Origin: a virus
Strand: one strand, 5' to 3'
IMG/VR virus record: IMGVR_UViG_3300009314_000073
Span: 1 to 27,682 of that record
Length of the DNA: 27,682 bases
Shown here: one piece after another, positions 16,060-24,196 of the stretch
Numbering within the stretch: position 1 is the stretch's first letter
How the letters are laid out: every line of letters begins with the position of its first letter
Notes under the pieces: generated by a model
What the model was told of the DNA's origin: nothing
What the model saw: only the letters and a program-made list of their open reading frames with translations
The model's database searches: none
Translations under genes and position numbers: made by a program

Positions 16060-16536
16060 ATGGCAAATCCAACTGCTGTTTCAAAACCTGCTGTATTCAC
16101 ACAGCAAGGCAATCAAGGCGCACTCCGGGACTTCTGGATTAAAATACCTGACCTGTCTGCTGCCGCTGATTGCGATTCATCGTCCCAAATCTACTACACC
16201 CTGAATCCGAAATATATGGACTTGGTGATAGTAGAAGCGATAGCCAACATAACCACACTGGACGCCCAGGACGGCGATATTGACATCGGGCTGGCAGATG
16301 ACGCTGATGGAACCAACAAGGGAGTTGAAATCTGCGATAGCCTGGTCAACAGCGCCACAGGCGCATTGTCATTACTGGCTACCGAGGAGATAACCGGTGC
16401 ATCACGACCTATCTGGAAAGCCAGTGGGACATCTACCGACTCATATATAAGCATCTGGCAAAACGGTGATGCTGATGTGAGTGCGCTGGTGTGGCACCTG
16501 TTCTTACGGGTAATCCCACTAGCCGATATGGACTAA
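16060..16536 (+). CDS. probable capsid decoration or minor head protein
   Basis: A 158-residue protein directly after the capsid gene, rich in Ala, Thr, Asp and beta-strand-like segments (Y-M-D-L-V-I-V-E-A-I-A-N-I, then I-W-Q-N-G-D-A-D-V-S-A-L-V-W-H-L). The first strand set alternates with D-I-D-I-G-L-A-D-D-A-D-G. It looks like a compact beta fold, such as a capsid cement protein, and lies where these usually are. The family is not recognised; role inferred from position. Confidence 0.5.
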   Translation: MANPTAVSKPAVFTQQGNQGALRDFWIKIPDLSAAADCDSSSQIYYTLNPKYMDLVIVEAIANITTLDAQDGDIDIGLADDADGTNKGVEICDSLVNSATGALSLLATEEITGASRPIWKASGTSTDSYISIWQNGDADVSALVWHLFLRVIPLADMD

Positions 16537-16551
16537 ATAAAAGGAGGCGAT

Positions 16552-16800
16552 ATGTTAATACCTGAAGTATCAATTACGGATTTCCGCAAACTCAAGGCAA
16601 GAAAGATAAAGAAACTGAAGTCCTGCAATGTTATGGCTGATGGCGAAGTGTTATTTATTGCCATCATACCGCCTGAAAATGGCGGAATTTCTATAACAGA
16701 CAATATCAGGACACAGGGTGAATATCTTGGCATGAGGGGCAATACCGTTGGCGGTAAGACCATCGAGGAATTGAAGGAGGCTGCCGATGCCCTTGTATGA
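16552..16800 (+). CDS. small hypothetical protein in head operon
   Basis: An 82-residue protein with a perfect AAGGAGG 5 nt before its ATG. It starts I-P-E-V-S-I-T-D-F-R-K-L-K-A-R-K-I-K-K, a basic helix, and then has a beta-rich middle (V-L-F-I-A-I-I-P-P). It ends with a T-I-E-E-L-K-E-A-A helix. It overlaps the FmdB-like gene by 14 nt. No function recognised. Confidence 0.6.
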   Translation: MLIPEVSITDFRKLKARKIKKLKSCNVMADGEVLFIAIIPPENGGISITDNIRTQGEYLGMRGNTVGGKTIEELKEAADALV

Positions 16801-16993
16801 ATATGAGTGCCCTGAATGCGGTGTCTTTGAGCAAAGGAACACCGTAGAGAAAAGGGGGGAAGCATATTGCCCGAACTGCGGACGTTTATCTGAGAAGAAA
16901 ATGTCCGTTGTTAATTTCACCTTTGGCTGGCGGCTGGCAGACGAATGCCACTATGTCAAAGGAACACCCGATAAATTTATTCGGGATATATAA
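16787..16993 (+). CDS. FmdB-type zinc ribbon protein
   Basis: A 68-residue protein beginning M-P-L-Y-E-Y-E-C-P-E-C-G, the signature start of the FmdB/CxxC zinc ribbon family. A second knuckle follows (Y-C-P-N-C-G, about 26-31). The region between is shorter than in typical members. The four Cys should bind one zinc. FmdB was first linked to regulation of formamidase, but the roles of most members are unknown. Here it lies inside the head gene operon with an AAGGAGG SD within the previous gene. Confidence 0.85.
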   Translation: MPLYEYECPECGVFEQRNTVEKRGEAYCPNCGRLSEKKMSVVNFTFGWRLADECHYVKGTPDKFIRDI

Positions 16994-17015
16994 ATAAATT
17001 CTGGAGGAATATTCG

Positions 17016-17705
17016 ATGGAACTACAAGCGATTGTTTCAAGAACACTGAGGAATCTGGCTAACGGGCTGGAACGACCCTCTATGTCACCGGATGGTGCTC
17101 TACTTACCGTACCAAGTATACAAAGACTGATTGACCAGGGGCACGGTTATCAAGTCGATGTAGGCTCTTTCAGCACTCCGCTAACAGGCGGCGGCGATGG
17201 TACAACTGTAGACGCTGACCAGCCGGAGGTTGCTATTGCTGTACCGGCAGGTATGACAATCAAACCTTTCCGCATAACCGCTCAAGGTCTGGTGCCATTG
17301 CTTGCCAGTGACGAGGATGAGGCTGAGATAGTCTTCGCTGTTGACAAGGATGTAGCGTGTGCATTTGCAGGCACATGGACGACTGCCGAAACACCGATTA
17401 ACCTGCTAAGCAAGAGTGTTAAGACCTCAAAATGTACCTGTAAATCTGCCTGCTCGGCTAATGAGGCTGTGCAACCTACCTCAGACTTTGACCTGGCAAG
17501 GGTGATACTCCTGGGTGATGTACAGGGTACTGCGGCTACCGCTCTGTGGACGAAACTTGACCTGCTTTATGAGCCTCTCTATGTAACGGCTATCAATGGA
17601 CCTGCAACCATAGTCGGTTACTGGGGTGGCACTGTAGCGGTTGATGCGTTTGCACAAATATGCTGGGTAGAGTACGAGACCGGCGCATACCATGACCTGA
17701 CGTAA
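17016..17705 (+). CDS. putative virion structural protein
   Basis: A 229-residue protein with a helical start (I-V-S-R-T-L-R-N-L-A-N-G-L), then a beta-rich body with P-L-T-G-G-G-D-G-T-T and a C-T-C-K-S-A-C Cys cluster near residues 139-145. The C-terminus has Y-V-T-A-I-N-G-P-A-T-I-V-G-Y-W-G-G-T-V, suggesting a beta sandwich. It is similar in style to capsid fibre or outer decoration proteins. GGAGG lies upstream at a suitable distance. A perfect hairpin follows the stop. Family not recognised. Confidence 0.55.
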   Translation: MELQAIVSRTLRNLANGLERPSMSPDGALLTVPSIQRLIDQGHGYQVDVGSFSTPLTGGGDGTTVDADQPEVAIAVPAGMTIKPFRITAQGLVPLLASDEDEAEIVFAVDKDVACAFAGTWTTAETPINLLSKSVKTSKCTCKSACSANEAVQPTSDFDLARVILLGDVQGTAATALWTKLDLLYEPLYVTAINGPATIVGYWGGTVAVDAFAQICWVEYETGAYHDLT

Positions 17706-17712
17706 TCCTGAA

Positions 17713-17739
17713 GTGGGAGGGGCAAACATCCCCTCCCAC
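17713..17739 (+). promoter_or_regulatory. 10-bp perfect hairpin without T-tract
   Basis: GTGGGAGGGG (17713-17722) pairs perfectly with CCCCTCCCAC (17730-17739) around a 7-nt loop. No U-run follows, so it is a poor intrinsic terminator. It lies 8 nt after a stop codon and 10 nt before a GGAGG, so it may shield the 3' end of the upstream message or mark a processing site. Confidence 0.7.
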
Positions 17740-17762
17740 AATCCTTTCAAGGAGGTAATAAG

Positions 17763-18617
17763 GTGACTGAGAAGGAAGAATATACTAAGACCGAAGATAA
17801 TTTTGGCAGACAAGTAAAGCCAATCGTATTAAACGAGGAACCGGACGGCTCCGGTAAATGGCGTATACCTATAGTGGACGAGGAGGGACGGTTAATAACC
17901 TCTGTAAAAGCCAGCGAACTTTTACTCGGCAAGGTCAGAATAGTAGATTCTGACGGCGATGATATTGTTGATAAGGAAAACCTTGCTGCCCGTGTGGTGT
18001 TTGTGAATGAGGAAGGGGAATCAGTAAAGGGCTTGATGCTGGTTGACAGTAAAGGTAATTATCTGGCTGAACCGGACATATACGCTTTAAGAAATCATCT
18101 GGTTAGTTCCAGGGGTGATGCGCTGGCGGATATAACTCAGAAGGCAGTCAGAACCTATGAGGACACATGGATAGACCGGCTGGTGGCGGAGCAAAGGCTA
18201 CTCACCACTACAGGCGTCCAGTACAATGTCGCTGATGCCGATGCAGGAGCTACAACCGTACAGAACACGGAAACGGATATGTTTACCGTTGTACTCGATA
18301 AGCCGAATCGTGCGGGGTTAATAGACCACATAGATTTCGGGTTGACGGTAGCACTAATACAGATTACAGGAGCAGTAAACGGCACTTACAGGTGGTACAT
18401 AGACACGGCAGGCGGTGAGAACTGGCTCAAGATATATGAGAGAGGTTCAATAGCTCTCGGTGCTGCCTATACTGAGTATTCGTGTGGTGGCCGGTGGAAA
18501 CAATCAGGACTTACCTATCCTGTAAAACTGAAGTTAACTCTTGAAACCGATGGTGGTACAAACATGGGTAATGCAAAGATAAGCCACAGCAGCTATGCGA
18601 GGATATATTTGAAATGA
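17763..18617 (+). CDS. putative virion surface protein
   Basis: A 284-residue protein starting at GTG with AAGGAGG 7 nt upstream. The N-terminal third repeats a similar beta pattern (I-V-D-E-E-G-R-L, I-V-D-S-D-G-D, F-V-N-E-E-G-E, L-V-D-S-K-G-N), roughly 20-25 residues apart. These may stack as a small beta-solenoid or fibre shaft. The C-terminal half is a beta-sandwich-like domain (Y-R-W-Y-I-D-T-A-G-G, V-K-L-K-L-T-L-E-T-D-G-G). The stop overlaps the next start (ATGA). Probably a head fibre or decoration protein; the family is not named. Confidence 0.5.
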   Translation: MTEKEEYTKTEDNFGRQVKPIVLNEEPDGSGKWRIPIVDEEGRLITSVKASELLLGKVRIVDSDGDDIVDKENLAARVVFVNEEGESVKGLMLVDSKGNYLAEPDIYALRNHLVSSRGDALADITQKAVRTYEDTWIDRLVAEQRLLTTTGVQYNVADADAGATTVQNTETDMFTVVLDKPNRAGLIDHIDFGLTVALIQITGAVNGTYRWYIDTAGGENWLKIYERGSIALGAAYTEYSCGGRWKQSGLTYPVKLKLTLETDGGTNMGNAKISHSSYARIYLK

Positions 18618-19342
18618 GCATTGAGACGTTGGAACGTGACAAGTTAATATTTGACCCACCGGGACCCGATTGCGTTTTGTATTTGCCCGGACTTCCGGGA
18701 GGCGGTGGCTATCTGTTTGACCGGTCTCACCACAATAATATATGCGCGATAACTGGCGCAGCGTGGGAAAGGACACAGGGCGGACTGTGGACAACGAGAT
18801 ATGATGGTACTGATGATTGGCTTTGTATAGACAGTGTCCTTAATGACCTTGCTGCTACGACTAAGGGCACATGGATGGGCTGGTTTAAGCTGGATGATGC
18901 TACTCCTGCATCTACTACCAGGCTTATCTCTTTTGGGGATACAAATGCGAATGAGATATTAGCAATTCATATTGGTGAGACTGGTAATTTTTCATTTTTT
19001 GCTGTCAAGGCGGGTGTGGCACAATCCGTTGGCGGCACTACGGCTGCTGCCCTAGCCAATGGCGCATGGGGACACTTGGCAGTAATCCAGGATGGGACTG
19101 CCCCTGCGTTGCTGGTTAATGGAGTGGAGGTAGCACAGACATTCTCGGTTCAGGCCGATGAAACAGTCTGGTTTGGTGATTTAGCAGGGCTTGACAATGG
19201 AAGAATCGGTTGTAAGTTATACAATTCAGCAGCAGCGACTAACTTTATCACTAATGGAAATACCGCTATGGTCAAAATATTTAATACCAGTCTTGCCGTT
19301 GCAGCTGTATTAAACGACCATTATAACATAGATCTTCACTAA
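18614..19342 (+). CDS. LamG / concanavalin A-like domain protein
   Basis: A 242-residue protein that reads as a LamG-like jelly roll: L-Y-L-P-G-L, W-T-T-R-Y-D-G-T-D-D-W-L, then G-T-W-M-G-W-F-K-L-D-D, then G-A-W-G-H-L-A-V-I-Q-D-G and L-L-V-N-G-V-E-V. Such domains on phage particles bind carbohydrates or other surface ligands. It has no signal peptide and lies in the structural operon with a 4-nt overlap to the preceding gene, so it is probably displayed on the virion. The ligand is unknown. Confidence 0.75.
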   Translation: MSIETLERDKLIFDPPGPDCVLYLPGLPGGGGYLFDRSHHNNICAITGAAWERTQGGLWTTRYDGTDDWLCIDSVLNDLAATTKGTWMGWFKLDDATPASTTRLISFGDTNANEILAIHIGETGNFSFFAVKAGVAQSVGGTTAAALANGAWGHLAVIQDGTAPALLVNGVEVAQTFSVQADETVWFGDLAGLDNGRIGCKLYNSAAATNFITNGNTAMVKIFNTSLAVAAVLNDHYNIDLH

Positions 19343-19403
19343 GTAGTGACCGAGTTGAAGATATTTACAACAACAGTAAACACTTTTTTGGAGCAGTATA
19401 GCT

Positions 19404-19550
19404 ATGAAATACTGGAAAGTACGAAAACACGAAAAGATGGCTGATGAATTTATACATCCGCCTGAGAAACTATCAAACAAGCAAAAAGGCGCATTGAACC
19501 GTATCATCATGCGTCAAGGATTGGAGGTAAATAATGCAGTTATTTCTTGA
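19404..19550 (+). CDS. small basic hypothetical protein (48 aa)
   Basis: A 48-residue ORF with a GGAG about 10 nt upstream. It is rich in Lys/Arg (M-K-Y-W-K-V-R-K-H-E-K) with a P-P-E-K-L-S-N-K-Q-K-G-A-L-N-R-I-I helix near the end. It overlaps the next gene by 17 nt. The 60 bases before it hold nothing else that I can see. No function recognised. Confidence 0.5.
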   Translation: MKYWKVRKHEKMADEFIHPPEKLSNKQKGALNRIIMRQGLEVNNAVIS

Positions 19551-19731
19551 TACCTTCATTAAGAGCGAGGATGAGGCTATACAAAAAACCCACCTGGATG
19601 TTACTGACTTGAGTAATAAAGGGAAGACAGATACCCTGAATGATGTCAAAATACTCTACCCGGGCGGGAAGTTCTACTGGCATACCTGTAGGCATGACGA
19701 AGGTTTGGGCTGTTCTAGCGTGGAGGCTTAA
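19534..19731 (+). CDS. small hypothetical protein (65 aa)
   Basis: A 65-residue protein with TTGGAGG 7 nt before its ATG. It has an acidic helical start (D-T-F-I-K-S-E-D-E-A-I) and a C-terminal section with W-H-T-C-R-H-D-E-G-L-G-C that could bind a metal. It sits 2 nt before the adaptor-like gene. No family recognised. Confidence 0.55.
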   Translation: MQLFLDTFIKSEDEAIQKTHLDVTDLSNKGKTDTLNDVKILYPGGKFYWHTCRHDEGLGCSSVEA

Positions 19732-19733
19732 CT

Positions 19734-20597
19734 ATGGCTAAGAAAACGAGGGCTACAATATTAACGGAAATACAGGACGGGTTGCCTACCGCTCCGGCTG
19801 ACGTCTGGACGGAGGCGCGATGTTCCGAGGCTCTAAATAAAGCCTTGAAAGAGATGGGGAGATATGACCCGGTAATCGTCAGGCATACCCTGTCAACCAC
19901 TGAGGATGTCAAGACGCTGGATATTAACTCGGTCACAAATAAGCTCTACATACCGCAAAACATGGGGTTGGAGTACAAAGTTGACAAGACGCCAAAGAAA
20001 TACCGCAACTGGCGTTATATTACCCATGATGTAATCCTGATGGCTGTAGACTTTAACCCGGGTGATGCTGATTCAGTCTATCTCTACGTGCATAAGCCTC
20101 ACCGCATGACGCTGACAACCACCCTGGCGGGGAAGATTGACTTAGAGGCGGGATATGCCGTTGGTGTTACAACATTGCATCTTGATGATTTTGCCAATGC
20201 AGCAGCTATACCGGCTGATACCACGCTAATCATAACTGGAGATACTACGAGATACCGCATAACAGCCGATGTGACCGTTTCCGATGACGATGATAGCGAG
20301 GCTGATTTCGCCATTGACCCCGCATTGGTTGTAGCCGTTATAGATAATGTGGTGGTAACTCTGGAAACCTCAACACTGTCCTTTGAGTTAGAGGATATCC
20401 TTATTAAGTTGACACAGGGACGGCTTGCTATGGACCTGATGGTTCACTACGTGGAACAGCCTACTTTCGGCGGTAAAGAGCAGGCTACCAAGTATTACAA
20501 CTGGGGAGCTGCAAAAGTGCAGGAGGCATTAAGCAAATTGCGTCCCTATAGAGTGGCTGATAGATATGATTTTGTGCCGTGGCCGAGGACGGAATGA
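19734..20597 (+). CDS. putative head-tail adaptor (connector) protein
   Basis: A 287-residue protein. Its N-terminal helices (T-R-A-T-I-L-T-E-I-Q-D-G-L-P, then W-T-E-A-R-C-S-E-A-L-N-K-A-L-K-E) and its C-terminal helices (A-T-K-Y-Y-N-W-G-A-A-K-V-Q-E-A-L) resemble gp6/gp15-type connector proteins. A beta-rich domain (V-T-T-L-H-L-D-D-F) is inserted between them. It would bind below the portal and carry the tail. Its position directly before the tail hub/fibre gene agrees. The 4-nt ATGA overlap implies coupled translation. Confidence 0.55.
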   Translation: MAKKTRATILTEIQDGLPTAPADVWTEARCSEALNKALKEMGRYDPVIVRHTLSTTEDVKTLDINSVTNKLYIPQNMGLEYKVDKTPKKYRNWRYITHDVILMAVDFNPGDADSVYLYVHKPHRMTLTTTLAGKIDLEAGYAVGVTTLHLDDFANAAAIPADTTLIITGDTTRYRITADVTVSDDDDSEADFAIDPALVVAVIDNVVVTLETSTLSFELEDILIKLTQGRLAMDLMVHYVEQPTFGGKEQATKYYNWGAAKVQEALSKLRPYRVADRYDFVPWPRTE

Positions 20598-23500
20598 GAA
20601 CTATCACATCTACATTAGAAGCATATCAGAAAGTAAGACCGGCAGCGTGGACAAAGCTCGTCCTGACTAAAAATGGCGAGGACACCATAACGCTTTATAA
20701 TCATCAGAACGGTACTATCGGGGATGCTGCTGTTACTAACCGGCTACTGCGCTGTATTTCTGTAGAGGAAGGCGTATTACAGTCTGCCATAGTCTTGATT
20801 GATAATACCGACCTTGACCTGACCGACATAGATTTAAGGTATTATAAAGGCGTTCTGTCTTATGGCGGGGATTCTGACGGCATAGAGTATTCCGACATGG
20901 CGTACCTATGGGTATGGAGCCAGCGCGAGATTACCGACTATGACGGCGGATTCATTGCCACAAGTCTACACATGATTGGCATATTCAACCGGATGCAGAT
21001 TGACCAGGCTTCCGCAGATTTCACGATTGACAATATCGATGACCAGACGGTCCAAGACTTACTATACCAGATTGCAAAAGGTGATGTTGCTGATTGGACA
21101 GCCTCAACCGCTTATACATTAGGTGATATTGTTAAACCTACGACACCTAACGGATATACTTACAGATGTACTACTGCCGGTACGTCCCATTCCGCAGAAC
21201 CTTCTCCGTGGGGAACTACTATTGGTGGTGAGACAAGTGAAGGCGGCGGCACTGTTGTCTGGACTTGTGAAGGATCAGCCTGTACGGTATTCAACCACTG
21301 TGAAGACTACTCGATAATATGGGATGATAAAGATGATTTAGCGGATGTTTATGTACCGGCTGAAAGTTTTAAGATAGCCAAAGGGCAGAGTAGAAAGAGT
21401 GTATGGGATAATCTTATTTCAAGAATAGATGCGGTGGACAGGGCGGAGAATGACGGCAAGATACATATATTCAGAAAGCCTTACCCTAATACGCTAAGAC
21501 CTAATGCTGCGGGAGACTCTACGGACCTTGCGCCTCATCCTAATGATGGAGAAGATAATTACGAGGACGTAGACGAAGAAACAGCAGATACCACTACCAA
21601 TGTCTGGTATTTCTTCTCTACCGTTGAACTAGATGACCTTTATAATATAGAATCTCCTTCCGGGCACGGTGGAACGATAAAGCAGGTTACGGTTTATGCT
21701 TTATGCGGTAAGACTGACACATCTAGGAAAAGTTATCTGAGAATCAAGGTTAAGGCGGGCGGGAATACTTCTCAAAGTGACCAGAAGGAAATTACAGACT
21801 TACACGCAACAGCCTACGGTACGTACTCAGAGAGCTTCACAACTAATCCGGCTGATTCGGAAGCATGGGAATGGTCTGACATAGCAGCTTTACAAATAGG
21901 AATATCCTTCCAATCTTCTGATGACAGTGGTGCAAATTTTGTGAGATGCACACAGGTCTACTGCATAGTAGAGATAGATGATACCAGGGATTACAGTGTT
22001 GGATCAGACTTTCACCCGTTCAGGCGCAAGGAATATCTGGAAAAGCTGATTGACCCCTCTTATGTGGAGGTATCTTCAGACGGTGCTGATGGTGACGGTT
22101 ATTCCGGTAACTATGACAGTGGACAATCCCCGGCATTAAAGGCTTTCAAGACAATGAGACTTGCTTCTGATGCACAGGGGACTTCCATATCCACCGCTAT
22201 GGTTAAACGTGCCGAGATGGAGGCGCAATCAGGCTATGGCAAGGTCTACATGGACGTAGCACTTGAAATGTACGATTATGTGGCAATCATCGACCCGCAG
22301 GACAGCACGACCCGGTACGGCAACGTGGGATACATAAGGCGGGTGTTTGATAATAATAAAGACCCTGCGATGTATATAGGCTTCGGCAAGCTGTCTGTGA
22401 ACGATTACATAGGAGTGGTAGAGGGCAATACGAGCGTCAGTGATTTGGCTGAACAGATAGATTCTATCTGGAACGAGCTTAATAACATGATGACGCGATC
22501 CGATAAACCGCCGTTTATTAATGTCAGGCGGATCGAGTCCGGGACCCACGTATTCAATCCATTGGGAACGTGGACGAATAATAGTGATGACGGGACGGAA
22601 GATTCACAGGCTGGTTCGGTTCATTGGGCTGGCGTTAAGTTGGTCTACAAGGGAGTTGAGTACGATATAACAGACGGGTATACCGATAAGGAATATATCT
22701 GGTGGGATGTTTCCACCTCGAAGATAGCTTTCCAGGTAACGGATACACGCCCGACTGAGATAGGGGATAATGATTTGCTTGTAGCTGTAAATACTAATGG
22801 CATAGTTACGATTTACTGGAACTCCACAATTGTCGATGGCGGGTATCTTAGAGCAGGGACGGTAGAAGCGCAACATATTAAAGCTAGAACCATTACAGCA
22901 AGTGAAATTAAAATTGAAACCATTACAGTAAGTGAAATGGACATGACATCTGTTACTCTTGATACTATTGGTGAGGGGAGTACACATAAAAGGGTGTTGT
23001 CTACACATATTTATGAAGGGGGCATCAAAGTATCTAGTATCACAGGTTTCGATGGTACTTGGTATTCGTATAGCGGAGTAACTATAGATGCGGAAATTGG
23101 AATAACTTTTACAGGGGCACAAGATTTAATATTTAACTATGGTGGTGGCACTTCATATATCTATAGTGGAGTTTCTGGTCATCTAAACCTGTACCATTCC
23201 ACTTCCGGTAAATATATAGTATTAGATACTAATGGTGGTGCGGTTATAATGGTGGATGATGTATACCCGATAACAACCTATGCGCAGGTTGATTTGGGTA
23301 ATCCAGATGAATATTATGACGATGTATATTGCGATGAGTTGCATTATAAGACACAGCCTCACTCCTTTGATGAATATGACGATATTGAGTTAATCAAAAA
23401 CATTAAGACTAAAAAGGATGAGTCAGGTAATGACGTGCTGGACTATAGCAGTTTTCCTAGTATTATGAAGACGCATAAGGACGACAAGATAAAGGGAAAG

Positions 23501-23779
23501 AAGGAAGCTTTTAAATTGAGGGCGGAGTACACCAAGGTAAATTTGCAAGCCATACTGGATGATACGCCTTTAAGTAGACAGGATAAAAGGGATAAAATAC
23601 AAAGACAGATTGACGCACTTCCCGCATCAGTTGAGGCACAAACAGAGAAGTATATCAGCAGACTTAAAACCGATAAAGACGGGTACTTACCACACATTAA
23701 GGACAGAGACTTAACAGGTTTGCTGGTTGGCGGGCTTAAATGTATTATAGAACGGCTTGAAGCTCTGGAGGCTAAATGA
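20594..23779 (+). CDS. multidomain tail hub/fibre protein with C-terminal chaperone-like domain
   Basis: A 1061-residue protein. Residues 1-165 look like a tail hub or baseplate base domain. Residues about 167-226 form a small module (D-W-T-A-S-T-A-Y-T-L-G-D-I-V, Y-R-C-T-T-A-G-T-S, V-V-W-T-C-E-G) like CBM5/12-type sugar-binding modules. Residues about 327-461 are a beta sandwich ending A-A-L-Q-I-G-I-S-F and C-T-Q-V-Y-C-I-V-E-I. Residues about 756-785 have T-I-T-A-S-E-I / T-I-T-V-S-E-M repeats (30-bp DNA period) typical of tail-fibre shafts. Residues about 900-1061 (V-D-L-G-N-P-D-E-Y-Y-D-D-V-Y, L-L-V-G-G-L-K-C-I-I-E-R-L-E-A-L) resemble the end of S74-type intramolecular chaperone domains. This is probably the host-recognition protein. 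ATG 20594 is preferred over GTG 20579. Confidence 0.75.
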   Translation: MRTITSTLEAYQKVRPAAWTKLVLTKNGEDTITLYNHQNGTIGDAAVTNRLLRCISVEEGVLQSAIVLIDNTDLDLTDIDLRYYKGVLSYGGDSDGIEYSDMAYLWVWSQREITDYDGGFIATSLHMIGIFNRMQIDQASADFTIDNIDDQTVQDLLYQIAKGDVADWTASTAYTLGDIVKPTTPNGYTYRCTTAGTSHSAEPSPWGTTIGGETSEGGGTVVWTCEGSACTVFNHCEDYSIIWDDKDDLADVYVPAESFKIAKGQSRKSVWDNLISRIDAVDRAENDGKIHIFRKPYPNTLRPNAAGDSTDLAPHPNDGEDNYEDVDEETADTTTNVWYFFSTVELDDLYNIESPSGHGGTIKQVTVYALCGKTDTSRKSYLRIKVKAGGNTSQSDQKEITDLHATAYGTYSESFTTNPADSEAWEWSDIAALQIGISFQSSDDSGANFVRCTQVYCIVEIDDTRDYSVGSDFHPFRRKEYLEKLIDPSYVEVSSDGADGDGYSGNYDSGQSPALKAFKTMRLASDAQGTSISTAMVKRAEMEAQSGYGKVYMDVALEMYDYVAIIDPQDSTTRYGNVGYIRRVFDNNKDPAMYIGFGKLSVNDYIGVVEGNTSVSDLAEQIDSIWNELNNMMTRSDKPPFINVRRIESGTHVFNPLGTWTNNSDDGTEDSQAGSVHWAGVKLVYKGVEYDITDGYTDKEYIWWDVSTSKIAFQVTDTRPTEIGDNDLLVAVNTNGIVTIYWNSTIVDGGYLRAGTVEAQHIKARTITASEIKIETITVSEMDMTSVTLDTIGEGSTHKRVLSTHIYEGGIKVSSITGFDGTWYSYSGVTIDAEIGITFTGAQDLIFNYGGGTSYIYSGVSGHLNLYHSTSGKYIVLDTNGGAVIMVDDVYPITTYAQVDLGNPDEYYDDVYCDELHYKTQPHSFDEYDDIELIKNIKTKKDESGNDVLDYSSFPSIMKTHKDDKIKGKKEAFKLRAEYTKVNLQAILDDTPLSRQDKRDKIQRQIDALPASVEAQTEKYISRLKTDKDGYLPHIKDRDLTGLLVGGLKCIIERLEALEAK

Positions 23780-23958
23780 TAAAGGTAATTACGATAGTCT
23801 ACGTGGATGAAGGGAACGGTAAATACAGTGATGTCCAGTACATATCACCCTTAGTATCTTTGGCTGAGGCGCAGCAGATTATTCAGGGCTTGATTTTGCA
23901 TCAAGTTAAAAAGGAAGCTGTTGAAGAAGTTATGACTCAGGATAAGCCCTCAGACTGA
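23776..23958 (+). CDS. small hypothetical protein after the tail fibre
   Basis: A 60-residue protein whose ATG overlaps the fibre stop (ATGA). It has a short beta segment (I-T-I-V-Y-V-D-E-G-N-G-K-Y) and then a helix (S-L-A-E-A-Q-Q-I-I-Q-G-L-I-L). It could be a fibre assembly helper by position, but no family is recognised. The 64 bases after it hold short inverted repeats (AGGGTA/TACCCT near 23959-23977) of unknown meaning. Confidence 0.55.
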   Translation: MIKVITIVYVDEGNGKYSDVQYISPLVSLAEAQQIIQGLILHQVKKEAVEEVMTQDKPSD

Positions 23959-24022
23959 AGGGTATCAACCTTACCCTCTACCCTAGCTATCTCAGAGGTA
24001 GTTGTCAATAAGGGGGCAAATT

Positions 24023-24196
24023 ATGAAACTACATCCTATAAGAGCTACGTTAGCTATTTTAAGTACCCTCATAACGGGAACACTGCTCTACCTTTATTAC
24101 TTCACAGGCATGGATGTACCGGATTGGTGGGCGGCTATTTATGCTGTAATCATCACATTCTACTTCACGGCAAGGAAGTCAAATGGAAGTAATTGA
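24023..24196 (+). CDS. small two-helix membrane protein, holin-like
   Basis: A 57-residue protein with two hydrophobic segments, A-T-L-A-I-L-S-T-L-I-T-G-T-L-L-Y-L (about 8-24) and W-W-A-A-I-Y-A-V-I-I-T-F-Y-F (about 34-47), separated by a short polar turn. It has a basic start and a charged end (A-R-K-S-N-G-S-N). This is the class II/III holin layout and the position after tail genes fits. ATG 24023 with AGGGGG upstream is used rather than TTG 24002. It overlaps the phosphoesterase gene by 14 nt. Holin activity is inferred. Confidence 0.6.
   Translation: MKLHPIRATLAILSTLITGTLLYLYYFTGMDVPDWWAAIYAVIITFYFTARKSNGSN

Noticed and set aside
15639-16112. 157-residue minus-strand frame
   Set aside because: Antisense to the major capsid and following gene; composition is that of a shadow.
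22604-23122. 172-residue minus-strand frame
   Set aside because: Antisense to the tail fibre gene, with no SD and no family resemblance.
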